Source: Chloroflexota bacterium
GTDB taxonomy: Bacteria; Chloroflexota; UBA4733
NCBI GenBank assembly: GCA_023381895.1
Contig: JAMCTA010000083.1
Coordinates: 1-38,258, forward strand
Direction of reading: 5' to 3'
DNA: 38,258 nt
Under the pieces are notes generated by a model, which made no database searches, was not told where the DNA came from, and saw only the letters and a list, made by a program, of their open reading frames with translations. A program made the position numbers and the translations under genes. Below are positions 28,487 to 36,581 of the stretch, piece after piece; position 1 is the stretch's first letter, and the number at the start of each line of letters is the position of its first letter.

Positions 28487-29866
28487 TCAGTCTGCCGCGG
28501 GTAGCGGCTGGATGCAACCTGTGGCTGCGACTTGGGCGCACCACCGTCCGCTGTCTTTGATGGTGCGTTGCTGTGTGGCGTAGTCGGTGTAGACGAGTCC
28601 GAAGCGCTTCGTGTAGCCGAAGGACCACTCAAAGTTATCGAGCAGAGACCAGGCGAAGTAGCCGCGCAGATCGACACCCTGGGCAATCGCTCGGTGCACA
28701 GCGTGGAGATGGCCAGCGAGGTAGCGGATGCGCGCGGGGTCGGGCACTCTGCCGTTGGCAGGGGTAGGATCAGGCTCGGCGGCACCATTCTCCGTGATAG
28801 CGAGCGGGTAGGGGCAATCCGTCTTGAGTCTTATGAGGAGATCCTCGAGACCTTGAGGCTCAACCGGCCAGCCCATGTCTGTGAGCTCCAGGCCTGCGGG
28901 CGTGTAGGTGACCAGGCCGAGCGGGTTGCTCGACTGCGGATCAGCACGTACCCACGTCGGGTTGTAGTAGTTAACACCGAGGAAGTCGAGCGGTGCACTG
29001 ATGGTCGAGAAGTCAGCTTCGAAGTGAGATGGCAGCATGCCCGCGACCTGCCGTGCCAGGGGATCCGGGTAGCCGCGTCCACAAATCGGGTCGAGGAACC
29101 AGCCGTTGGCGAAGTTGTCCTGGCGTTGAGCTGCAGCGTGGTCTGCCTCCGTCTGAGATGCTGGATAGACCGTAGAGAAATTGAGCGTGGTGCCAATCTG
29201 GGCGTGCGGACTGTTCTCACGCAGCACGGGGACAGCGAGGCCATGGGCTAGCAAGAGATGGTGTCCGGCTCGGATTGCGGCGGTGAGATCGCGCTGCCCG
29301 GGAGCGTGGTGGCCGGTGAGGTAGCCGAGGAAGGCGCTACACCAGGGCTCGTTGAGGGTGATCCAGTGCTGGACCCGATCACCCAAACGCCGCGAGACGG
29401 CGGCTGCGTAGTCGACGAAAGCTTCCGCGGTTGCCCGCTCCGGCCAGCCCCCAGCGTCTTCCAGAGCTTGGGGCAAGTCCCAGTGGAACAGGGTGACCCA
29501 CGGGCTGATGCCGGTGGCCAGCAGTGCATCGACCAGGCGCTCATAGAAGTCGAGGCCGGCGCCGTTGACCGCTCCGCGCCCGCTCGGCAAGATGCGCGGC
29601 CAGGCGATCGAGAAGCGATAAGCAGAGAGGCTTAGCTCACGGAGCAGCGCAATATCCCCGGGCCAGCGGTGATAGTGATCGCAGGCGACGTCGCCGGTGT
29701 CGCCATTGGCGATCTTGCCCGGCGTGTGACTGAAGCGATCCCAGATCGATTCCCCGCGCCCGTCTTCGTGTACCGCGCCTTCGATCTGGTAGGCCGCGGT
29801 CGCTGCGCCCCAGACGAATCCGTCAGGGAACGCTGCGCTCGCTACCTGTCCGTCTGCGTGTGCTAT
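28487..29866 (-). CDS. GH1 beta-glucosidase, full-length frame but with ATA in place of the start codon
   Basis: Glycoside hydrolase family 1 enzymes remove terminal beta-linked glucose or galactose. The open frame covers the whole fold (about 459 codons). It holds FPDGFVWGAATAAYQIEG near the start (Gln for sugar binding), RFSIAWPRILPSGRG, the acid/base Glu in TLNEPW (about 173), the nucleophile Glu in ITENGA (about 358) and FAWSLLDNFEWSFGY. A good AAGGAG sits 7 bases before the codon ATA at 29866-29864, followed by GCA-CAC-GCA-GAC. A stop lies four codons upstream, and the first ATG/GTG/TTG in frame is TTG 29590, which would remove about 92 essential residues. Either ATA is used at low efficiency or the gene was recently silenced by an ATG-to-ATA change. 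Confidence 0.85.
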   Translation of the reverse strand: MAHADGQVASAAFPDGFVWGAATAAYQIEGAVHEDGRGESIWDRFSHTPGKIANGDTGDVACDHYHRWPGDIALLRELSLSAYRFSIAWPRILPSGRGAVNGAGLDFYERLVDALLATGISPWVTLFHWDLPQALEDAGGWPERATAEAFVDYAAAVSRRLGDRVQHWITLNEPWCSAFLGYLTGHHAPGQRDLTAAIRAGHHLLLAHGLAVPVLRENSPHAQIGTTLNFSTVYPASQTEADHAAAQRQDNFANGWFLDPICGRGYPDPLARQVAGMLPSHFEADFSTISAPLDFLGVNYYNPTWVRADPQSSNPLGLVTYTPAGLELTDMGWPVEPQGLEDLLIRLKTDCPYPLAITENGAAEPDPTPANGRVPDPARIRYLAGHLHAVHRAIAQGVDLRGYFAWSLLDNFEWSFGYTKRFGLVYTDYATQQRTIKDSGRWCAQVAATGCIQPLPAAD

Positions 29867-29920
29867 GAGAGGACTCCTTCAACTGCGGTGCTCGTCGTGC
29901 TCGCCGCTAGTGCTGCGAAG

Positions 29921-31045
29921 CTATGGGTCGATGGTCCAGTCCTCCAGTCCCATTGGCAGGGGAGCCGGACGTGTGCAGGTGCTCGTGAGGGTGATGTGGC
30001 GTCCCTCGGCAGACGATTCGTGGAGGGCATTGATGAGGTCGACGGTGTGGAAGGCCATCTCTCCACTCGCTCGGTGGGGACGGCCTGAGAGGATAGCAGC
30101 TGCGAGGTCGGCTACTCCCACACCGCGGCTGTTGCTGTTGTAGCCAAACACCGTGTCGACGGGTTGCAGGTCATTGCTGTCGGGCTTACGGAGGTAGAGC
30201 TGCCCTCCGAAGTTATTGGGATCGATGCAGCGGAGTGAGCCTTCACTACCATAGATCTCAATGTGGGGTAGGCCGGTGTTGTAGACGTCCGCGGTCATAA
30301 GGAAGTGGCAAACGGCGCCGTTGGCGAAGTCGAGCAGACCGGCCACGTGAGTTGGGGCGTTGACTTTCAGGAGTTTTCCACCGCGTTCCCGCTCCGGCCA
30401 GGTGATGCGGGCGCTTCCTGTCACTCTGCGCACAGGGCCGAGCAGGTTGATGAGCGCGTGGAGGTAGTACGGGCCACGATCAAAGGCCCAGCTTCCGCCA
30501 TACTCGAAGAAGTCGGTCAAGTAGAAGCTGACATAACTTCCTGGCTGTGCTGTCTGGCGCGGATTGACGCGCGCGTGGAGGTTGGCGTAGGCAGCGACAG
30601 GCTCGCCGATCACCCCTTCGTCGATGAGCTTGCGAGCGGTCTGCCACGCGCCGCCGAAGAAGGTATCCGGGGCGCCAGCGACACGTACCGCGTGTTCTTG
30701 AGCGAGCTGCAGAAGGCGTTGCCCGTCGTGACGATAGACGGCGAGGGGCTTCTCGCTGTAGAGGTGCTTGCCTGCCTGGAGCACCTGGGCACCTACCTGC
30801 GCGTGTACCCGATGGGGAGTGAGGTTGATCACGATCTCCACGTCAGGGTCAGCGAGCAGTTCCTCAACGCTGAGTGCCCGGGGTATAGCGAACTCCTCGG
30901 CGCGTGCTCGTGCGGCGTCGATGCGGACGTCCGCCACAGCTACTATCTCAAATGCCGTGAAGGGCTTGGCGTTCTTGAGGTAGGTTGCGCTGATCTGCCC
31001 GCAACCAATGATTCCCACCTTTGCTGGTTCTGTCTGCGTTGCCAC
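29921..31045 (-). CDS. Gfo/Idh/MocA-family oxidoreductase
   Basis: A 374-residue dehydrogenase of the glucose-fructose oxidoreductase / inositol dehydrogenase family. The N-terminal Rossmann domain has KVGIIGCGQISATYLKN and IVAVADVR. Then come VINLTPHRVHAQVG and the catalytic-dyad segment LYSEKPLAV with the family Lys (EKP). The C-terminal domain contains GSWAFDRGPYYLHALINLLGPV, where the usual GG-x-D-x-G-x-H motif appears as a D-R-G-x-x-x-x-H variant, and HIEIYGSEGSL. It should oxidise or reduce a sugar or sugar alcohol with NAD(P). GTG 31045 follows GGAGGGAG; upstream in-frame codons are not conserved. It has its own likely promoter and precedes the GH1 gene by 54 bases. Confidence 0.93.
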   Translation of the reverse strand: MATQTEPAKVGIIGCGQISATYLKNAKPFTAFEIVAVADVRIDAARARAEEFAIPRALSVEELLADPDVEIVINLTPHRVHAQVGAQVLQAGKHLYSEKPLAVYRHDGQRLLQLAQEHAVRVAGAPDTFFGGAWQTARKLIDEGVIGEPVAAYANLHARVNPRQTAQPGSYVSFYLTDFFEYGGSWAFDRGPYYLHALINLLGPVRRVTGSARITWPERERGGKLLKVNAPTHVAGLLDFANGAVCHFLMTADVYNTGLPHIEIYGSEGSLRCIDPNNFGGQLYLRKPDSNDLQPVDTVFGYNSNSRGVGVADLAAAILSGRPHRASGEMAFHTVDLINALHESSAEGRHITLTSTCTRPAPLPMGLEDWTIDP

Positions 31046-31075
31046 GTGTCTCCCTCCAGGTCTCTCACCACCAGC

Positions 31076-31104
31076 AGGATACTCAGTGACAGTCGTGTGC
31101 GCAA
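31076..31104 (-). promoter_or_regulatory. Promoter of the Gfo/Idh - GH1 - PhyH unit
   Basis: On the minus strand TTGCGC (31104-31099), 17 bases, and TATCCT (31081-31076) form a reasonable promoter, with transcription starting about 24 bases before the GTG at 31045. This separates the unit from nifJ. Confidence 0.45.
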
Positions 31105-31181
31105 TCGTGCCGGGCCCATCCCCGCGTCCCATCCGCACCCATCTCACTCCTTGCAGATTGGATCGCCTCAATCGGAAGGCA

Positions 31182-34100
31182 TCACTGGGTCTTCACAAGC
31201 TCGCGAACCGGCGGCTCCGGAGGTGTGGAAAGGGCAGCCATCCGTTCGTATCGGCGCCAGCGTTCGGCGACGTCTTGCTGTGCCAAGCGTAGCAGTTCTT
31301 TAGCCGCGGCCTCGTCGCGCTGGAGCAGCATGCGATATCGCTGCTCGTTGTAGACGTAGTCCTCCAATGGTGCGCTTGGCGGCTTGGAGTCCAGAGTGAA
31401 GGGGTTCTTGCCCGCTCGAGCCAGGTCAGGGTTGTAGCGGTACAGCGGCCAGTACCCAGTCGCTACGGCCCGTCTCTGCTGCTCCAGACCTTGAGATAAG
31501 TCGTAGCCGTGCTCGATGCAGTGGCTGTAGGCGATGATCAGCGACGGCCCACGGTAGGACTGGGCTTCCACCATGGCCTTGACTGTCTGCGCGTCGCTGG
31601 CCCCCATAGCGACCTGTGCGACGTAGACACTCCCGTAGATCATCGCCATAGCACCCAGGTCTTTCTTGGGCAGCCGCTTGCCCCCAGCCGCGAACTTGGC
31701 AATCGCGCCGCGGGGTGTCGCCTTAGACATCTGCCCACCGGTATTAGAGTAAACCTCCGTGTCCAAGACGAGCACGTTGACGTCGTGCCCGGAGGCCAGC
31801 ACGTGGTCCAGCCCCCCGTAGCCGATATCGTATGCCCAACCGTCGCCGCCCACGATCCACACGGTGCGTTCCACCAGCACGCCGGCTACGCTGAGCAAGC
31901 GACGCGCGTCCGGCGTCTCCATCGCCTGCAATCGCTCCTTCAGCAACCGGACGCGTTCGCGCTGGGCGCGTAGGCCGGACTCGGTCGATTGATCGGCGTT
32001 GAGCAGAGACCCGACTAGGTCGTCTCCGATCGGATCAGCGAGACGGACGAGCAGCTCCTCCGCGATCTCGCGCTGCTGGTCGAGCGCCAGCCGGAAGCCC
32101 AGGCCGAACTCAGCGTCGTCTTCGAAGAGCGAGTTGGCCCAGGCTGGGCCACGCCCCGCGCGGTTGGTTGTCCACGGTGTGGTTGGGAGATTTCCTCCAT
32201 AGATCGAGGAGCAGCCGGTCGCGTTGGCGATGAGGGCCCGTTCGCCGAATAGTTGCGAGAGCAGCTTCAGGTAGGGGGTTTCACCGCAGCCCGCGCAGGC
32301 GCCGGAGAACTCGAAGAGTGGCTCAAGGAGCTGTGAGTCTTTCACCTGGGCGACGTGCAGCCGGGTCCGGTCAACCTCGGGCAGTTGCTGGAAGAAGGCG
32401 AAGTTGTCTCGTTCGGCGGTGCGTAGTGGCGCCTGCGTCGCCATTTCGATGGCCTTCCGTAGGTTGACCTTGTGCATAGCCGGGCAGGCGTCGATGCACA
32501 ACGTGCAGCCGTTGCAGTCTTCGGGCGCGACCTGGAGGGTGTAGCGCCAGCCGGCGAACTCCCGCCAGCGGGCTGCGTCGGACTTGAACGTGGACGGCGC
32601 ACCTTCCAGCATAGAAGGCTCGTAGACCTTTTCCCGAATAGCCGCATGCGGACAGACCAGCACGCACTTGCCACATTGGATACAGATTTCGGGATCCCAC
32701 ACCGGGATCTCGGTGGCGAGGTCGCGCTTCTCCCAACGGGCGGTACCGGTCGGGAATGTGCCATCTACCGGCATGGCGCTTACCGGAAGTTCGTCTCCTA
32801 GACCCGCGACCAGCTTGCTGGTCACCATCTGCACGAAAGGCGGCGCCTCCGCCGGGACTGGTAGGCGCGGCTTCAAGTCGCTTGTGACGGTCGCTGGGAC
32901 CACGACCTCGTGCAATCCTTCCAGGCTCCGGTCCACAGCGTCGAAGTTGCGCTGCACCACCGTCTCGCCCTGCTTGCCATAGCTCTTGCGAATGGCGCGC
33001 TTGATGGCGGCAATCGCATCCTCACGCGTCAGCACTCCGCTGAGTGCGAAGAAGCAAGCCTGCATCACCGTGTTGATACGCTCGCCCAGGCCGACAGCGC
33101 TGGCAACGCTGGTGGCATCGACGACGAAGAAGCGTAGCTGCTTGTCGATGATCTGCTGCTGGGTGCGACGCGGCAGCTTATCCCACACGGCATCCGGGCC
33201 GAAGGGGCTGTTGAGCAAGAAGGTAGCGCCCTCTTCGGCAGCGGCGAGTACGTCGTAGCGCTCGAGGAAGAGGAACTGATGGCAGGCGACGAAGCTCGCC
33301 GAGGAGATCTGATAGGGGGAATGGATGGGCTCGCTCCCGAAGCGGAGGTGGGACACTGTGAGTGTTCCGGACTTCTTAGAGTCGTAGACGAAGTAGCCCT
33401 GGGCCCATTGGTCCGTCTCCCCGCCGATGATCTTGATGGCGTTCTTGTTCGCGCTCACGGTGCCGTCGGACCCAAGGCCATAGAACAGGGCCCGCACGGT
33501 AGCGGAGCTCTCCGTGCTGAACGTCGGGTCGACATCCAAGCTCAGGTGCGTGACGTCGTCGACAATGCCGACCGTGAAGTGCTGGCGGGGCCGGTCCTTG
33601 CCCAGCTCATCGAAGACCGCCTTGACCATTGCCGGGGTGAACTCCTTGGAGGAGAGGCCGTAACGCCCGCCAATGATGCGGGGGAAGGTGGCAAAGGGCG
33701 CCGCACCTGCCATCGCCGCTTCGCTCACTGCGCTCACTACGTCCAGGTAGAGCGGCTCTCCCGCGCTCCCCGGCTCCTTGGTGCGGTCGAGCACGGCGAT
33801 GGCGCGGACGCTGGCCGGCAGTGCGCGGATGAAGTGTTCTGGTGAGAATGGCCGGTAGAGCCGGACCTTGAGTAGCCCCACGCGTAGACCAGGATCACGG
33901 GCGAGTAGGTATTCCACCGTCTCCTGTGCAGTCTCGGCGCCGGAGCCCATCACAACGATCACACGCTCGGCGTCGGGCGCACCGGTGTATTCGAAGAGGT
34001 GGTACTGCCGCCCGGTCAGCTGCCCGAAGCGGTCCATGACCTGCTGCACGATGCCGGGACAGGCGGCGTAGTAAGGGTTGGCTGCTTCCCGGCTCTGGAA

Positions 34101-34778
34101 GTACACGTCTGGGTTCTGGGCGGAGCCGCGCAGGACTGGATGGTCGGGGGAAAGACCGCGGGCGCGATGAGCGCGTACCAGTTCCTCATCGATCATCGCC
34201 CGCACGTCGTCGTCGGTGAGCGCTTCGATCTTCATCACTTCGTGGGACGTGCGGAAGCCGTCGAAGAAGTGGAGGAAGGGCACGCGGCTCTCCAGCGCCG
34301 CCGCCTGGGCGATCAGCGCACCGTCCTGCACCTCCTGCACCGAGTTGCTGCTGAGTAGGGCGAAGCCCGTGGCGCGGGTAGCCATCACGTCGGATTGGTC
34401 GCCGAAGATGGAGAGTGCGTGCGTCGCCAGCGAGCGCGCGGCGACGTGGAAGACCGTAGGGGTCAACTCGCCTGCGATCTTGTACATGTTGGGGATCATG
34501 AGCAGTAGTCCCTGAGAGGCGGTGAAGGTCGTCGCCATGGACCCGGTCTGCAAGGCGCCGTGGATGGCGCCCGCTGCTCCGGCCTCGCTCTGCATCTCTT
34601 GCACCGTTGGGACGGTACCCCAGATATTCCGCTCACCCTGGGTTGCCCAGGTGTCCGCCCACTCGCCCATTGGTGATGACGGCGTAATGGGGAAGATCGC
34701 GATGACCTCGTTCGTCTTGTAGGCGATCCGAGCGGCCGCTTCGTTGCCGTCTATGGTGATCATGCGTCTCGTGCCCAT
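31182..34778 (-). CDS. nifJ: Pyruvate:ferredoxin (flavodoxin) oxidoreductase, single-chain
   Basis: A 1,198-residue single-chain PFOR of normal length. It converts pyruvate and CoA to acetyl-CoA, CO2 and reduced ferredoxin. Domains in order: the N-terminal domain with DGNEAAARIAYKTNEVIAIFPITPSSPMGEWAD; the CoA/transketolase-C-like and gamma regions (VSANKNAIKIIGGETDQWAQGYFVYDSKKSGTLTVSHLRFG); two 4Fe-4S motifs CIQCGKCVLVC (about 697) and CNGCTLCIDAC (about 754); then the ThDP domain with GCAGCGETPYLK (about 826), NATGCSSIYGGNLPTTPW, GGDGWAYDIGYGGLDH and LDTEVYSNTGGQMSKATP. The Cys in YSHCIEHG completes the proximal cluster ligands. ATG 34778 follows AAGGGGCAGG. A codon extension to 34934 has no conservation and overlaps the probable leader. 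Confidence 0.97.
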   Translation of the reverse strand: MGTRRMITIDGNEAAARIAYKTNEVIAIFPITPSSPMGEWADTWATQGERNIWGTVPTVQEMQSEAGAAGAIHGALQTGSMATTFTASQGLLLMIPNMYKIAGELTPTVFHVAARSLATHALSIFGDQSDVMATRATGFALLSSNSVQEVQDGALIAQAAALESRVPFLHFFDGFRTSHEVMKIEALTDDDVRAMIDEELVRAHRARGLSPDHPVLRGSAQNPDVYFQSREAANPYYAACPGIVQQVMDRFGQLTGRQYHLFEYTGAPDAERVIVVMGSGAETAQETVEYLLARDPGLRVGLLKVRLYRPFSPEHFIRALPASVRAIAVLDRTKEPGSAGEPLYLDVVSAVSEAAMAGAAPFATFPRIIGGRYGLSSKEFTPAMVKAVFDELGKDRPRQHFTVGIVDDVTHLSLDVDPTFSTESSATVRALFYGLGSDGTVSANKNAIKIIGGETDQWAQGYFVYDSKKSGTLTVSHLRFGSEPIHSPYQISSASFVACHQFLFLERYDVLAAAEEGATFLLNSPFGPDAVWDKLPRRTQQQIIDKQLRFFVVDATSVASAVGLGERINTVMQACFFALSGVLTREDAIAAIKRAIRKSYGKQGETVVQRNFDAVDRSLEGLHEVVVPATVTSDLKPRLPVPAEAPPFVQMVTSKLVAGLGDELPVSAMPVDGTFPTGTARWEKRDLATEIPVWDPEICIQCGKCVLVCPHAAIREKVYEPSMLEGAPSTFKSDAARWREFAGWRYTLQVAPEDCNGCTLCIDACPAMHKVNLRKAIEMATQAPLRTAERDNFAFFQQLPEVDRTRLHVAQVKDSQLLEPLFEFSGACAGCGETPYLKLLSQLFGERALIANATGCSSIYGGNLPTTPWTTNRAGRGPAWANSLFEDDAEFGLGFRLALDQQREIAEELLVRLADPIGDDLVGSLLNADQSTESGLRAQRERVRLLKERLQAMETPDARRLLSVAGVLVERTVWIVGGDGWAYDIGYGGLDHVLASGHDVNVLVLDTEVYSNTGGQMSKATPRGAIAKFAAGGKRLPKKDLGAMAMIYGSVYVAQVAMGASDAQTVKAMVEAQSYRGPSLIIAYSHCIEHGYDLSQGLEQQRRAVATGYWPLYRYNPDLARAGKNPFTLDSKPPSAPLEDYVYNEQRYRMLLQRDEAAAKELLRLAQQDVAERWRRYERMAALSTPPEPPVRELVKTQ

Positions 34779-34934
34779 ATCCTGCCCCTTCGTCTCGCTA
34801 CGACTACCGCCTCGAGCACAGGCGAGGGCGCCGGATTCCCCCCGGGTCGGCGGCGCCGACCGTTTCCACAGTTCACTCACCATCCACGGCTGTGTCCGTG
34901 CGGTTACAGGTCTTCCTTTGAAGAAAGACTCCAC

Positions 34935-34940
34935 ATTATA
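34935..34940 (-). promoter_or_regulatory. -10 box of the nifJ promoter
   Basis: A perfect TATAAT on the minus strand, but the -35 region (about CCTTCT) is poor, which suggests dependence on an activator. The transcript would have a leader of roughly 150 bases containing a GGTCGGC/GCCGACC hairpin. Confidence 0.45.
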
Positions 34941-34985
34941 AGGATAGCAGTTTCCGTAGAAGGTCCTTAGGATGCCGCACTCAAC

Positions 34986-35022
34986 AGCTTTGTGAAGGGC
35001 CCATTGGGCCCTTCACAAAGCT
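34986..35022. repeat. Perfect 37-bp palindrome between nifJ and hemA
   Basis: Two 18-base arms (AGCTTTGTGAAGGGCCCA and its exact complement) flank one central base. It lies upstream of both divergent genes, has no T run on either side and so is not a terminator. Arms include TTTGTGAA/TTCACAAA, similar to Rex half-sites but with a 15-base spacing. Confidence 0.85.
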
Positions 35023-35288
35023 CGCCGTCAAGTCGACCCTGGACAGTTCACAGCGCTTACGCTTCTCAGTAAGCCTTGGACCCGGAGTGTTGCACGTCGG
35101 GGCGCCAGAGCCCACTCGTAGCTAGGGCAAAGGGGGCGAAGGAGCAAGTCATGGTGAAATTTGGTGTCTGAACGCTACGACGGCAGTGTCTCATGCGTGT
35201 CAGACTACGCTAGAGAAGTACACGTCCGGATACTTATCGTCTACACTGATTGTAGGCTGCGAGCGCAGTGCGTACTGTTACAGGGAGT
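35023..35288. other. Upstream region of hemA without a gene
   Basis: I see no convincing coding region here. TTGTAG (35250-35255), 17 bases, and TACTGT (35273-35278) could be a promoter giving an almost leaderless hemA transcript, but support is weak. Confidence 0.3.
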
Positions 35289-36581
35289 ATGGCCGTGGAG
35301 CAGTTAGTGTGTGCGGGGGTGAGCTACCGGACTGCACCGGTGACGCTGCGCGAGCGGCTGGCCTTTTCCCCTGCTACACAGTCACAGCTGCTCACGCAGG
35401 TTGCTACTGAGGGCTATCCTGGCCTTTCCGAACTGGTCATTTTGTCGACCTGCAATCGTGTCGAGTTGTACGCGACGGGCGGGGATGATGAACTCGAGCA
35501 GTCTCTGCTCGAGTACCTGTTAGAGGTGTGGTCAGCGAGCTGTGGCGTAGGGTTTGTTGATCTGGAGCCACACGTTTCCATACACCGCGAACAGGAGGCA
35601 GCTCGTCACCTGATGGCAGTGAGCTGCGGGTTGGATTCGCAAGTGATTGGTGAGCCGCAGATTCTTGGCCAGGTCGCGGAGGCATATGAGCTTGCCCGGC
35701 AGTGTGGAGCTGCGCGTACGCTGCTTGCACCACTCTTTCAGCGTGCCATCGAGGTGGGCAAGCGAGCGCGCACTGACACTACCATCGGGCAGGGCACACT
35801 GTCAATCGGCTCGGTGGCAGCAGCGCACTCGCAGCACGTGCTTGGCGAAGTGCCGGAAGCCACCGTGCTCGTCATCGGCACCGGAGATATGGCCCAGGCG
35901 GCGGCGAGCGCTCTCGTGCGGCGGTCGGTGGACCGCCTGCTCGTGACCAACCATGATGCTGCCCACGCGGAAGAATTCGCGGCGGCACTGGGCGGAGTGG
36001 TTGTCCCCTATACCCAGATGAGCGGCGCGCTGGAGAAGGCTGACCTCGTCATCAGTGCGGTGAGTGCACCGCACCCCATTCTGCAGCTGGTGGATATCCG
36101 GGCCGTGCAGGAGCGGCGGCGGGGCCGGCGTCTCGTCATCTTCGACATCGCGTTGCCACGCAACGTTGAGCCGGCGGTTGGCTCACTGGAGCACGTGCAG
36201 CTCTACAACCTTGATGATCTTCAGGAAGTCACGACGGCACACTACTTGGCTCGTCAGGAAGCGGTGCCGGTCGTAGTGTCCCTCATCGACAGCGAAGTTG
36301 CGGCGTTCAACCGGGAGCGTGCTACTCGCGCTGCCGTGCCTGTGATTCAAGGGCTTCGGTCTAAGGCCGATACGCTGCGAGAACAGGAATTAGCCTGGCT
36401 GTTGCGCCGACTTCCCACCCTCGATGAGCGTAGCACGCGGCTCATTGAAGAGTTCTCGCGCCGGCTGGTGAACAAGCTCCTGCATACCCCGACGCTCAAG
36501 CTCAAAGAGAAGTCCGCCGATGGTGAGATGAGCGTGTACGCTTCCGTTATCGACGAGTTATTCGCCCTCGAGCTGCCATGA
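35289..36581 (+). CDS. hemA: Glutamyl-tRNA reductase
   Basis: The first enzyme of C5-pathway tetrapyrrole synthesis reduces glutamyl-tRNA to glutamate-1-semialdehyde with NADPH. The 430-residue protein has CAGVSYRTAPVTLRERLAF at the start, the catalytic Cys in ILSTCNRVELYATGG (Cys 55), the GLDSQVIGEPQILGQVAEAY segment, the NADPH-binding VLVIGTGDMAQAAA from about residue 195, and a C-terminal dimerisation helix ending in KLLHTPTLKLKE. ATG 35289 is preceded by AGGGAG at short distance; GTG 35295 has better spacing and may be the true start. It overlaps hemC by four bases (ATGA), so translation is coupled. hemL and hemB are not next to it. Confidence 0.96.
   Translation: MAVEQLVCAGVSYRTAPVTLRERLAFSPATQSQLLTQVATEGYPGLSELVILSTCNRVELYATGGDDELEQSLLEYLLEVWSASCGVGFVDLEPHVSIHREQEAARHLMAVSCGLDSQVIGEPQILGQVAEAYELARQCGAARTLLAPLFQRAIEVGKRARTDTTIGQGTLSIGSVAAAHSQHVLGEVPEATVLVIGTGDMAQAAASALVRRSVDRLLVTNHDAAHAEEFAAALGGVVVPYTQMSGALEKADLVISAVSAPHPILQLVDIRAVQERRRGRRLVIFDIALPRNVEPAVGSLEHVQLYNLDDLQEVTTAHYLARQEAVPVVVSLIDSEVAAFNRERATRAAVPVIQGLRSKADTLREQELAWLLRRLPTLDERSTRLIEEFSRRLVNKLLHTPTLKLKEKSADGEMSVYASVIDELFALELP

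Noticed and set aside
30305..31303. A 332-codon plus-strand open frame opposite the Gfo/Idh gene
   Set aside because: It is fully antisense to a clear Gfo/Idh dehydrogenase and runs into nifJ; no family resemblance.
34986..35022. Calling the palindrome a true Rex operator
   Set aside because: Half-sites match TTGTGAA/TTCACAA but the 15-base separation is much larger than in known Rex sites, so only resemblance is claimed.
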